64,000 nucleotides of DNA. It comes from Aspidapion aeneum. Its lineage: Eukaryota > Arthropoda > Insecta > Coleoptera > Brentidae. Where the stretch lies: NCBI GenBank assembly GCA_963576565.1, contig OY755044.1:57650108-57714107 (forward strand). The letters are read 5' to 3'. Of the stretch, positions 43,501-54,140 are shown one piece after another. The notes under the pieces were generated by a model. That model made no database searches and had not been told where the DNA came from. It was given only the letters and a program-made list of their open reading frames with translations. The translations under genes and the position numbers were made by a program. Numbering within the stretch: the first letter of the stretch is position 1; the number at the start of each line of letters is the position of its first letter.

Positions 43501-44187
43501 TATTTTTTGGTGTTTGCTTAATTTTTATTTATTTAAAAAAAACTGGGAGGTCTTCTGAAAAAAGACGCGATTTGGCAATAAAAGGGCTTGAGGACGCAAA
43601 GAGGTGGCCTTTTGTGACACTCAGTTTTTTTTAATTTCTTTTTTCTTGGAAATGCCTTACGACTGGAGGGGGGGGGGAGAGTAAAAAATCCTAAATTTTT
43701 GCGTTAATAATTTATGAATGAACAGCTCTAAAAATAATTTAAAAAATTACAACTTTGTAACACATTTTCAAGAAAAAATATATAAAAGGAGCGTTTTCGG
43801 GAGGGACGGGGGGATTAAAAAGTATCAATAAAAATTTGAGTATTGTGAAATTTTTTTGTCTTATTTGTGTCTCTTTTAACACACTTTATCAACTATTTTG
43901 TGGGGCATTGATACCTCTTGATTCCCCCCTGGGTACAACGGCTTATCTTATTTTGCTTAATTTTTGGATAATAAAAGGGCCCAACTGCTTCAAGTAGGAA
44001 AATCCCCTGCATGTAAATAGTAAACCTAATCTTATACTTTTACCAGTTCCACTATTTTTTCTGACTTTATCTATGTTGGCCAAAAATAAATATAGAATAT
44101 AAAAACATTATTTTTCTTTATTTACATTTCAAAGTACATAATAAGTACTTACTGTCAAGTGCATTAAAAAACGCTATGCAATATGAC
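43501..44187. other. Spacer with G-rich runs
   Basis: G-runs at about 43666-43678 and 43798-43815; otherwise AT-rich with no gene. Confidence 0.4.
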
Positions 44188-44189
44188 TA

Positions 44190-44764
44190 CAGTGTGAGAA
44201 CAAGCCAGTTGGAATAAACTTGCTAGTCGGTTAAATTTAAGTTTTTTGAAAAAATCCAAGCACATGTTAACTGAGATTTTTAACCTGCAATATTTGTACA
44301 GAATATTTTTTGGACAGACCCCCAGAAAGGGGTCCACTAGCATACAACTTATTTTTTAAGATGGAATGACCTCACTTAAGGCACCTTGTTAGAAAGGGTA
44401 TCAAATAATTTTTTTAAATTAACAAAAAGAAAATTATTTCTATTTTTTTGTAATTTTTAGAGAATATAAGTGTCATTTAAAGTAAAACCTATAATTTTAT
44501 TAAAATATAGGTGGTGGACCCCTGACAAGAGCTCCAGTAATACCAAAAAATTTTTTGCAACTGGTAGACTCAACTTGTAGCACTTTGTTCAAAAACTAAT
44601 AAAAAATGTTTTTTTTTTAATTTGACAGATTTCCACCCCTTTCTGGGGTTCTGTCCAAAAAAATTCATCAAAAATATTGCTCATTAAAAATCTCAGTAGG
44701 CATGATTTTGGTTTATTAAAAAAAAAATTTATGAAAATTTATTCCAACTTGCTCGTTCTCACTG
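44190..44764. mobile_element. Tc1/mariner-like MITE with long inverted arms, TA duplication
   Basis: Left end CAGTGTGAGAACAAGCCAGT and right-end complement CAGTGAGAACGAGCAAGTTG. The arms are similar over about 160 bp (shared TTTTTTGGACAGACCCCAGA-like core) and flanked by TA (44188-44189 and 44765-44766). CAGTG ends plus TA fit Tc1/mariner. No transposase. Confidence 0.75.
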
Positions 44765-44766
44765 TA

Positions 44767-45502
44767 TAAGCTTTTATGTAAGAAGCTGTATAATCTTTTT
44801 TACAATAAAACTACAATAAACTTTATTTTACTTATAATTTATTTAAAAAAGTTCTTTAAAAGTTAATAGATCACCAAATGCATCTGAGTATTTCTAGTAG
44901 GATCATCATTGCAACAGGACCGCTAGGCAAAAACTGCTTCACACCTCAAAAATGTTTTCTCTGAGAAACCTGTAACAAAAAGTTTTTTCATTGAGTGTAC
45001 CACAGCAGACTTCACTGGATCCGTATTACTGGCAAGATTTTTATATATGTCCTTGTTCATAACTTTTGAAAAACAAAGACATCTACAAAAATAATGTACA
45101 TATTCAAATCAAATGATACTGATCATATGAGGGCTGCTTTAGTCTACAACAGTTTTAAATTTTTTTGCAGTTAATTGACAGGTAAAGATATTCAAATTTA
45201 AACAAAAAAATGGGTTTTTTGAACAAAGGTTACTGATTTTGTCAATTTTTACTTGAAATGTTTATTATGCTTATCGGCCTAAAAGGCAAAACTGTTCTAC
45301 TCAAAAAGAAACTGAGAAAAAACACTGGGAGCAAAAAATTAAATTGTTTCTATACTACAGACAAAATGCAAACTCCAAATGTTTCAGTAACACTTGTACA
45401 ATTTTTGTCAAAGCATGATGTATGCAAGTTTTAAATATTTTTTTAAATTGCAAGTTTGACCTGACAAAAAAAAATATCTCAAATAAAAAATAGAAGTCAG
45501 GG
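44767..45502. other. Spacer, nothing recognised
   Basis: AT-rich DNA without coding signal or clean repeat ends. Confidence 0.4.
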
Positions 45503-46250
45503 TGCAAGCATAACAGAGATGTGGGGGACATGCATTTTTTAAAATATGTGATAAGGTAAAGTTTTGACCAATTGTACGTTTATTGCATATAACAAGAATC
45601 TTTTTTTTTACAAGCTTTTATTTAACTTCAGATGTTCTGTCTAACTATCTAACTAACTAACTATCTATCAAATCTTGTGAAGCGTTTTTGACACACTTCC
45701 CATTATCCGATTTGGATGAAATTTGGTACACACATAGTGGTCCCATGACAATACAATATTAGGAAAAAAATATCCTGCAATGTTATGCCATTGCCATACC
45801 TATGTCCGAGAAATTCTGGGGTATCTTGGATCGGGTTGGGTGGGTTTGGTACCTCTGCATTTTTCTGCTAGATTGATTCTTGCAAATAGTGATATTTAAT
45901 TGATACGGATATCTTATCGTGCTAACATCGTCAAAATTTCCATCAGTCGGCCATCGCTTTTATTATTATGATAATATTAAAATGTTAGAAAATTATTTTT
46001 TAATTTTTAGTGCATTTTATAAAAGCTTGTGACTTAAAAATTTTTTTTTACTAATTTATTTATGCTATTATTGGAGACAACATAAGAAATAAAAAAAAAT
46101 AAAAAATCATAACTCAAAACCTGTATAAAAAAAATCTACTTTACCCAGTGACTCCTATCCCTCAGCCAGCTTTTAGATTCATAAACAATGCCACAATATA
46201 ATAAACAAAGAAAAAATTCTACTATACCTATTAGGGACATTTTGAAACTG
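45503..46250. repeat. Dispersed repeat, copy 2, with an inserted element
   Basis: Same repeat as 40478-40795. An insertion at about 45610-46030 has ends ACAAGCTTTTATTTAA and (complement) ACAAGCTTTTATAAAA. It contains a TCTATCTAACTAACTAACTA-type run and GATGAAATTTGGTACACACA, a motif also seen near 61450 and 62955. Confidence 0.75.
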
Positions 46251-47529
46251 TAACAGGGGCCTGTGTATGACAGTGGTACTGTCACCTTAAGTGGCCAAGG
46301 CTTAAATGTTGTAAGCTACCCACTTAGGCTACAACTTATATAAATTATAAAAAGATTAAATGTTACTATATGTTTCCTAGCTTAATGTCTATATGAAAGC
46401 ACATATTTTCTGAAACATTCCTCAATATTTCAGAATGTTTCTTCAATTTTAACGGATCACAACACCTGGTCGCAAATATTTTATATTTTGGCGTGTTCTT
46501 GCGACAATTTCTTGCAGGAATTTTCCTGTATCAAACAGGCACAGATTGTCTGGTCTGATTGGCTGGGAATCACTCACCAATGAAAAAGTAGAAATGACAG
46601 GAATAAACAAGTTTGCACACTGACTGACGGGGGGAGGGGGAGGGATGAAAAAAAGGGGGTATTTTTATTTTAGCTTTAATTTAACTACACCGAATTAATA
46701 TTCAAAATATAACTTTTTCCTACAGCACTACTCATATTATGTATGCATGATAATACGAATTTCAAACAATTTTGATCAGATTTTTTGTTACTTTTATTTG
46801 GTTTTTTCTTTTTTAACCATGAACCCATAATTTCTCCATTTTGAAATTTGGCACATATTTTCCTAAAGCCTTGATAAAAAAATACTTTTTTTTTTTAAAT
46901 CAAAAATAACTTTTTTGAAAAAAATCAAAAAATGTTTTTTCAAAATTTAAAAAAAAACAGATGAAAATATACTAGGTCATGTGACACATAGTTGGAAAGG
47001 TATTTAAATTGTCTTTACAAAGAACTATATCTTATTAATCTACGGTAAGTGGTCCTCAAGATATTTTAATTTTTGTGAAGCTGTGTTAGACCAAAATTTT
47101 CGATTTTTGAAAATTAATTTAAAAAAAACTACCAATCAGAAAAAAAAATATTTTGGAATTTTGATCCCACCCATATAGAGAATATGTGTACCAAATTTTA
47201 TCAAAATCGGTGAAATGGTCTGCCAAACCTCTGGTTAATTTGATATGAAATTACCCTATTTTCTCACATATCTCAAAGAATACCCCAAAAAAAGAAACAA
47301 AATTTACACAAAAACAAAATTTTCATAAATAAAAAAGTTATAGACCCCCTCCCAAAATGCAGACTTATGGCTTACTATATTAAAATATGGTTTTCACCTT
47401 TCAGCTTCACTTGAAATTTGAGCATCGTAAAGGTGGGACAGTTTTTTCTATCCCCCCTAGAAATACCCTAAACCCCCCAAAAACATCGAATTTGGGACAC
47501 CCTGTACAGGGTGTTTCATTATATTTCTA
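46251..47529. other. Spacer, low-complexity
   Basis: Homopolymer A/T tracts, a G-rich patch (46628-46660) and degenerate sequence of transposon type (TGTACCAAATTTTATCAAAA near 47186). No gene recognised. Confidence 0.4.
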
Positions 47530-48150
47530 CCCTCCAATTTTTCCTGAATTTTTGTCCTAAAGGAAAAGAGATCTGCAAATGTTTTTTTTTCTTTACGGTT
47601 TGATATTTATTTTGGCAGTTTCCATATACAAGTGGCAGGTAAAAGTAACTTTTTTTAAAGGAAACACCCTATATATTTTTACATTCATATTATGAATAGG
47701 GCTTAAAATCTTCTTTCTAAAATAATAACATACTTTATAGCTGTGAACAATAGTTTATGAGATATAAGCACTTCTTTTTTAATAATAAAAAAAGTACCAC
47801 TCGGCACCCCTGGTATATACATACCACTCTTTTAAGTTATATGTGACAGGTTGTGAGAAAATCAAAACAATTTTGACGGTTAAATGAATGTCATTTTTAG
47901 ATGTTATAGACATCATATATGCCCATTAAAATCAGTAAAAGGTGAAATTATACTAGGAGTGCTACCATATTTTTTTAATAATTGGAAAAATTTTAAATGG
48001 TTATGTCTTGTATAAAGGCCTTATTCATACCTGTAAAAATATATATGGTGTTTCCTTTAAAAAACACATTACTTTTATCTCCCCCCCGCATATGGTAAAT
48101 TTTAAAATAAATGTCATACTGTAACCAAAAAGGAAAACATTTTCTAAACA
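47530..48150. mobile_element. Foldback element
   Basis: The left arm (about 47560-47710) and right arm (about 48000-48145) are imperfect inverse complements, sharing TTTAAAGGAAACACC and TATATATTTTTACA. The 5' side abuts a CCCTGTACAGGGTGTTTCAT motif common at insect transposon ends. Limits approximate. Confidence 0.55.
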
Positions 48151-48690
48151 CTTTTTAATTTGACTAGTAGATTTAGCACTTACTCGTTTTGTAACTTCCG
48201 ACTTCTTCTGTTATAACGTTCCAAACTCCTAAACTTCTTTGTACCCCAATTTTGTGGACGCCCAGTGGTCATCTTGCTCCCAGGTTCAAGTTCACGACGC
48301 ACAAATCAAAAAGTTCACCAAAAATACTATTTCTCACAAATATTTATCGAAATTTTCAAAAATATTAAAAAACAATCAAAACTGTTTAAAAAGATCAAAT
48401 TTTTTTAAAAAATTGACATAACCTGTCTAATCAAACAAGGCCAACAAAAAAATAATCACAGGCTAAATAGTAACGCCGCCCGTGTTATTTTTTTTCGTTG
48501 GCCATAGTATGAGTCGAAATTTGGTCTATAGATGACGCCCATCGAACAAAATTGATAGGGGAATATTTGAGAGAGACAAATTTTAAAGTCGGTAAAGGAC
48601 AAAAACTATTATAGGCAACCAAGCCAGGGGAATCTCTTTATCCCTCCGTTAATTTTTTGGCTGTTCCAAAATTTCCGTAGATTGTGACGC
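48151..48690. other. Spacer, nothing recognised
   Basis: No supported gene. A 60-codon frame at 48239-48421 is Lys/Asn-rich and reflects AT bias. Confidence 0.4.
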
Positions 48691-48885
48691 TGGCCTTAAG
48701 AGTAGTACACGCATACTAATGTCTGCGTACATGTACGTTTAGTGGAATTGCCTACACACACGAAGATAAAAATAAACCTTCTAAACAGAAACACTACAAC
48801 TACACAGAAAGATATTAGTTTGCGCAAACTTGCATGCGCGTATAATCTCTAGAAATGTTCGGTTCACGTGTCTGTAGGCCCCCAA

Positions 48886-49200
48886 TTTATAGTGTTGCTA
48901 ATATTATATAAAAATTTTTTCGACATTCCCGTCTGCATGGTTTTATTCACTTTAGAGAAAAAATTATCAACATTGTTTAGAACCGCCGATATTTTTATAT
49001 TTTTATTTACATATTTTCAAAAGCGAATTAATTGTTTTGAAACCACTGTTAGGAAATGACTGAAGAAAGAAATAAGGTAAGGTGAGTCACGGTTTTATTC
49101 AAATAGTTTTACAATTGGTCTGCTGAAAAAAAAATTCCATTGTTTTTGCTCTTTACGAATTACCAAGGGAGGAAAAGCAGTGTTAAAGAGAGAGAGAGAG
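48886..49200. repeat. Tandem duplication unit, copy A, right part
   Basis: Continuation of the esterase intron of copy A. It matches 50785-51265 (shared GGTTTTATTCACTTTAGAGA, AGAACYGCCGATATTTT, TTTTATTCAAATA). It ends in a GA microsatellite at about 49187-49204, after which copy B's 3' flank begins. Confidence 0.85.
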
Positions 49201-49204
49201 AGAA
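49187..49204. repeat. GA microsatellite at the duplication junction
   Basis: An AAAGAGAGAGAGAGAGAGAA run lies exactly between copy A's intron and copy B's 3' flank. Confidence 0.85.
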
Positions 49205-49540
49205 AACATTATATCGAACTTGCGCATAAAGGCTCTAAAATGAGTTACAATAGACTTATGGGGATTGGATATTTCCTTCTCTCTTTCGTGGCTTAAAAAT
49301 CCTCTCATTGTGTAATTAGGTACCCGCTAAATTGCCTTACATCATATATTTGGCTACATCAAGTGTACAATCATCAAGTGATAGTTTGCTGTCGAAACAT
49401 TTAGATTGTAGAAAATAAATTAGTGGAGAGTGAAAAAAACCCAACATGTTATAGACATATATACATTTTAAATATTTTATAAAATTTATAAAAAGGTCAC
49501 AGAAAAGCTTGACATTTGCGTAGTGGTTACCCGTTTTAAT

Positions 49541-50399
49541 CAGTGGCGGCTTGTAAGGTAGTAGCACGGAGCCATGGCACTACCGTATTTTTCTGCAAAA
49601 ACACGTTTTTAAAATTTTTTAAACATCTTTATTGGTTTTTGTTTTATTTTATGCATTTCTTTTTCATTTATATAATACAGTCGAACCTCTCTAACTCGAA
49701 CCTCTATAACTCGAACCCCTCTATAACACGAACCTTTTAAGCGGTCCCTGCACTTTTTACATGTATTTTAACCTATGTAACGCGAGTTTCTACAACTCGA
49801 ACTCTCCATAACTCGAACTGTTTTGGTTGTCCCTTCAGGTTCGAGTTATAGAGGTTCGACTGTATATGAAATTCGGTAGCCCTGTGCAATGCAGTGAATC
49901 ACTCAACTTGATGCGACGGCGACGCGATGATACCCAAAGCAGCGTGGAACACGTTGCCACTTTTCTCTTGGCTCCTTCGAATAGAGATAGATTTTATCTG
50001 CAGCCTGTATGAGCGACAGTGAAAGTGCCAATGCTGGGCATTTTAGCGTTGTTTAAATATGAAAAATCAAAGAAATTTTGTGCCTGGCATAGGCAATTAG
50101 TTAATCGTATTACTCGCATTGTTTTTGTGCGTGAAGCATGGATGTTTTGATTTACTCCCTTTACAATACATTTCAATTATTTCAGCAGAATTTTTTGATA
50201 AATTTTGAGTCATTTCAGGGCGGAATCCGGTGGGCATAGGCAAGTTTCTTTAAAGAAAAATAGAATTAGAAACCCCAAACATAGTACTTAACATGTCTTT
50301 TAATGACTTGTGAGTAAACATTTGGGCGCAACACCCCGATTTTTTTTACTGACTCAAAATTCTGGCACTGCCATGTTGTACTGATACGAGCCGCCGCTG
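49541..50399. mobile_element. hAT-type non-autonomous element, 859 bp, duplication GTTTTAAT
   Basis: Ends CAGTGGCGGCTTGTA and (complement) CAGCGGCGGCTCGTA, with exact 8-bp repeats GTTTTAAT (49533-49540 and 50400-50407). The paralogous copy A (about 22750, GTTTCAATGGCAAAAATAAC) shows the empty site. No transposase frame. A Tc1/pogo-like MITE is nested at 49678-49862. Confidence 0.93.
49678..49862. mobile_element. pogo/mariner-like MITE nested in the hAT element
   Basis: Ends CAGTCGAACCTCTCTAACTC and (complement) CAGTCGAACCTCTATAACTC, with TA on both sides (49676-49677, 49863-49864). The CTCTATAACTCGAAC motif is repeated internally. Confidence 0.9.
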
Positions 50400-50507
50400 G
50401 TTTTAATGATAAAAATAACTGTAATTTAAAAACTGTAAAAATCTAAGTACATCTTCAATATTGACGTATATACTTCTACATGGAACTTAATAAATTCTAT
50501 TAATTTT

Positions 50508-50697
50508 CTAATAGGTAGTGAAAGGTCTTAAGCCAAAATTGTCGTAAATACTTTTCCACGCAACGTAAGTTTCATTATTTGGGAAAGCTTGCACCATTTC
50601 AAGAGTGGTATTAATGTTCAAGTACTGAAAGTTAAGGCTTTCAACAGGTGACCAGGTAAGGTCCTGCAGAAGTGAATCTTTTGTAGGAGTAGGGTTC
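50508..50697 (-). CDS. Carboxylesterase-like gene, last exon (copy B)
   Basis: A 190-bp exon on the minus strand after an AG acceptor at 50699-50698, stop TAG at 50510-50508. Encodes NPTPTKDSLLQDLTWSPVES and, near the end, FPNNETYVAWKSIYDNFGLR. The leading G completes the Leu codon split after the TT at the end of the upstream exon (51787), so the junction reads FVKYL-NPTP in frame. NPTP followed by W.P and YL is the conserved end of type-B carboxylesterases. The domain end matches the family; no long membrane anchor follows, so the protein is probably soluble or secreted. Confidence 0.92.
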
Positions 50698-51786
50698 CTG
50701 TAAAAAATAAGTTATTTTTAATGAAGCATTGATTTTATAGGGCGTTTAATAAGTTGTGGAAGGGGTAAAAAAAATTTAGTTTATAGTGTTGATAATATTA
50801 TATAAAATTATCGATTGATTTTTGCGATATTTGCGTGTGCATGGTTTTATTCACTTTAGAGAAAAAATTATCAACATTTGTTTAGAACTGCCGATATTTT
50901 GTAGTTTTAAAAGAAACGAAATAATTGTCTTGGAAATTTTGTTTTCATATGGGTCACGTGATTACCATTTGTGTTTTCTGATCACGCCTGGTTGTTTTGG
51001 AGCGCCATGTGCGAAGCCAGAGAACACTTCACTTTGCAAAAAATCGCCGCACGAGTCACTGCATTTTTTTGTAATAAAAGAAATCGTGCACGTGTCAAAA
51101 AAAAATTGAAAACCAGTGCTGGGAAACGAGAGAAAAAAGAAATAAGGTTAGCCAGGGAGTGAGTCGCAGTTTTATTCAAATAATTTTATAATTGGCCTGC
51201 TGGCAAAAATTTCCATTGTTCTTGCCCGGTATGAATTACGAAGAGATGTGCAGGAGTGTTAAAAAATAATTTACGACTTTTCTTTATCTCATTTTCTTTG
51301 GACCCAGTCAACATCTTAGAGAATTTCAAAAATTCTTTTTGCTTGCACGGTATGCCGAACATTAGAAAAAGATAAACCATTATCAAAATGTTTTTAATCC
51401 CTTAATAAAGGCTTCCTACAAATAAGCACCCCCCCCCTCAATTTATCGGTTGTCAATCAATCGGTGTACTGCCATGTTAATTTAAAAGAGCCTATGTGAC
51501 TTTTAAAACTTTTCATAAAAAATAAGTTTAATAGTTAATTTCTATGCTATCATGAAATTAATTTTTAATAAAGATATATTTGATATTTTTTTTGTACTTA
51601 ATTTTATTTTTGTATATGTAATCAAAAGTGTATTTTGTTATAGTTAATAATATAACTAACCCTTTTGAGTTAACACCGAAGATTTGTATTTTCAGAAATA
51701 TTGATTACGATATTATTGGTGAAACCGCTACTTACTAATTAATCAGTAAAAAATAATAATTTTTCCTTTACAGTTTAAATACTTAC
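50698..51786 (-). other. Last intron of the esterase gene
   Basis: GTAAGT donor at 51786-51781 and AG acceptor at 50699-50698. Its first part is duplicated in copy A. Short frames at 50822-51179 have no recognisable domain. Confidence 0.8.
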
Positions 51787-51940
51787 AAATATTTGACAAA
51801 ATTGGAGTACAGAGTGACCATCCTATTATGAGTTAAAATGTCGGCTTCAGGAAAAACGGACAAATCCGAGTTATCGCAGTCTTTGAATTGGAATTTGCTT
51901 ACGTAGTAACTTTCCGCACCCTTCACAATTCCCTCAGTTC
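51787..51940 (-). CDS. Carboxylesterase-like gene, exon with the (lost) catalytic-His region
   Basis: A 154-bp exon, acceptor AG at 51942-51941 and donor GTAAGT. It encodes GTEGIVKGAESYYVSKFQFK, then an acidic loop and THNRMVTLYSNFVKYL. The latter is the usual RMV.LW.NF..Y block before NPTP. In active esterases the segment after the conserved G is GxxHGDDLxYLF. Here the aligned stretch is GIVKGAESYYVSKF, with Lys where the catalytic His should be. The exon joins in frame on both sides. This suggests a catalytically inactive esterase relative, as in other non-catalytic members of the family; the alignment was made by eye. Confidence 0.85.
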
Positions 51941-52656
51941 CTAAAAAAAATAAGTATTTATAAATTTATGTTAACATCTATTATAATACATAATAAAGCT
52001 AAAGTGGTACTTTTAATCCTGAGGCGACAAGTATAAACAATTCGTAGAGGGACTAAAGGACACTTTAGCCATGAGGTTTCTACACTATTTTTTACAGTTT
52101 ACTACTTGAAGCAACAGAAAAATAATGGAACTACGGGCGCACTAAGGGGAGCCTCGAGGCCCAGGCCCCCTTCAAGTCTAAGATTTTTTTTGATATTTTC
52201 CACATATTTTATAAAAAAAGACAATAAATAGCATGAAATATGACAATATTGGTTCTCTCTTTTATTTTAATTAATTTGCATAATGTTCCCTGTGTACGAT
52301 GCAAAAAAAATCGTGTTCCAGGTGGAACGACGATGACAAAAAATAAATGATTCAGCAAAGGTTAAAGACAAAGTGTACATTCGACATTTTAAGGAAAGAT
52401 AGACGAATCGAAAGTAAATTGCAACTGCATTATCGTGAACCTACTACCTACCTTCGCTTATTTTACTAAAATTAGGTAAGTTTTTTTTATAGAATAGGTA
52501 TTTACAATATTAGCATATTATTATAATTTCATTGTGTGTATGAAAAATGGGGTGAGGGAAACCCTTCGTCACTTATCGCGAACGTCACAAGCCGCCACTG
52601 GTATCAATACACATATTTATACAAATACGTTATGAAATAAACAAGAAGGTATTTAC
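51941..52656 (-). other. Esterase intron with partial hAT-like sequence
   Basis: GTAAAT donor at 52656-52651. About 52130-52596 looks like an eroded hAT-type insertion: a GC-rich subterminal stretch near 52140 like the one at 21130, and a right end AGCCGCCACTG at about 52586-52596. No matching left end was established. Confidence 0.55.
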
Positions 52657-52798
52657 CATTTATAGTAATATTGGAAGTTCCACATCCTATAAGTCCTCGA
52701 TACGAAAATTGGTAGAAATAAGCTTTACCACCATCAAAGTATGAAGCCATATGTGCATGTCTCACTGTAGGCCTAACATATAGGTTATCACTTTTCCA
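52657..52798 (-). CDS. Carboxylesterase-like gene, third visible exon
   Basis: A 142-bp exon between TTTTTAG and GTAAAT. It encodes WKSDNLYVRPTVRHAHMASY then FDGGKAYFYQFSYRGLIGCG. The pattern P....A......AYFYQFSY.G is the canonical carboxylesterase segment before the catalytic His. It starts in phase 0 and ends with one base (G), completed by GA of the next exon to Gly. Confidence 0.9.
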
Positions 52799-53599
52799 CT
52801 AAAAATAGAAAGCATTTTATCTTGTAAAATTAAAAAAAAATTGGCGCCAGCTAACACGCAAAGCTGTATTAATACGAGTATGGACCATGCATAAAATCTT
52901 GGATTTAGATCCCTGAATACCGTGTCCCTCAAGCCCTCAGAGTAATAACATATAAAGAGCAGTAGTAACCCCGGTTTCGGCGGTCATTCATTCATTTGTT
53001 GGTAAACAATGTAGCTTTTCCGCTGTTGCCGCCTCCTCTGCCTCTGTAAAATTTTATAAATAATAAGTAAGGTTCAACTTCTTACCTTACCAAAATATAT
53101 AGTGCTTTGAGTTGGTTAGGCTATTCAAACCGTGCGATAATTTGACATGTGCTTATTAGCCCGCGTCGCGTCGTTTTATGCTGTGTATTTCTTGTTACAA
53201 TCTGCGATAAAAATTGATTTAGACAACATAATTTATGAACGGCCCCTTTTCCCACAATTTTTTCAGGACGTGGCAACAGGTGTATGACATCATATTACGA
53301 ATTATGTGTTAGCAGGGCCGGGTTTCGTTTTGAGCTACTTGGACTATTTCCCCAGGTAAAAAGGGAATCCTTTTTCCTATAGTCGAGGACGATTAACTAT
53401 TAGTCATTGTTCCAAAAGTTTTAACCGGTATTAAGGATATTCTATTTTAATATTTTAAAATGCGGCTTTTTTGTTTGGAGAGTTGAAGCACTATTAACCA
53501 TTCAAACGAAAATTTTATAGGATTGTTTTAATTTTCTCTAAATATTTAGTAGTTTTGTAGTTTTTCTGTCTGAAACCACACTTTAAGGAAAACAAGCGT

Positions 53600-54140
53600 T
53601 TTTCCCATGATTTTATCATAGTTTATATTAGCCTTCCAAAGCTCAGCTCTCTAGCGTTTCTGGAAGGGGGCAATGTTACTTTTATATAAATTTACATTTA
53701 TAGGAGAGGGAAGTAAATTAAAATATTGGTGTTTTAAAAAATTTTTCTATAGTTTTATCATAGTGTCTTTCAGTCTTAAAAAGCTCAGCTCTCTAGCGTT
53801 TCTGGAAGTGGGCAGTGTTACTTTTACATAACTTTACATTTATATGGGAGGGAAGTAAATTAGAATTTTGGGGTGTTTTTTCCTATAGTTTTATCATAGT
53901 TCCTATCAGGCTGCCAAAGCTCAGCTCTCTAGCATTTCTAGAAGTGGGTAATGTTACTTTTAAATAATTTTACATGTATAGGGGAGGGGAGTAAATTAGA
54001 ATTTTGGGACTTTTTGATTTTGTCCAGGAGTTTGGTCATAATTTCTATCAGTCCGCCAAATTTCAGCTTTATAGCAGGTCTGGAAGTACAGTAGAATTTT
54101 GATGATCTATACATGAGTGAGTGAGTCAGTGAGTGAGTTT
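53600..54140. repeat. Tandem repeat of about 140 bp, four copies
   Basis: The landmark GCTCAGCTCTCTAGCGTTTC starts at 53641, 53783, 53919 and (diverged, TTTCAGCTTTATAGC) 54061. The periods are 142, 136 and 142 bp. Each unit has TTTTATCATAGT upstream and TTACTTTTATATAA...GGGAGGGAAGTAAATTA downstream. It ends next to a GAGT tetranucleotide run. Confidence 0.9.

Larger units (their letters stand above)
23152..48884. mobile_element. Split DNA transposon enclosing a 25.7-kb nested insertion block
   Basis: The left end (23152 onward, GTCTACAGACACGCAAACAT... TCTAGAGATTAGTACGCGCG) and the right end match as inverted repeats over about 85 bp. The right end's complement from 48884 reads GGCCTACAGACACGTGAACC... 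TCTAGAGATTATACGCGCAT. The flanks repeat TTTATAG (23145-23151 and 48886-48892), and the paralogous copy B has the uninterrupted site at about 50785. The simplest reading is one element inserted into the esterase intron, later filled by the Gypsy element and many small transposons. A related end also occurs at about 39113. Confidence 0.65.

Noticed and set aside
50822..51179. Frames in the last esterase intron
   Set aside because: The region lies between well-defined splice sites and its copy at 48886-49200 does not preserve the frames.
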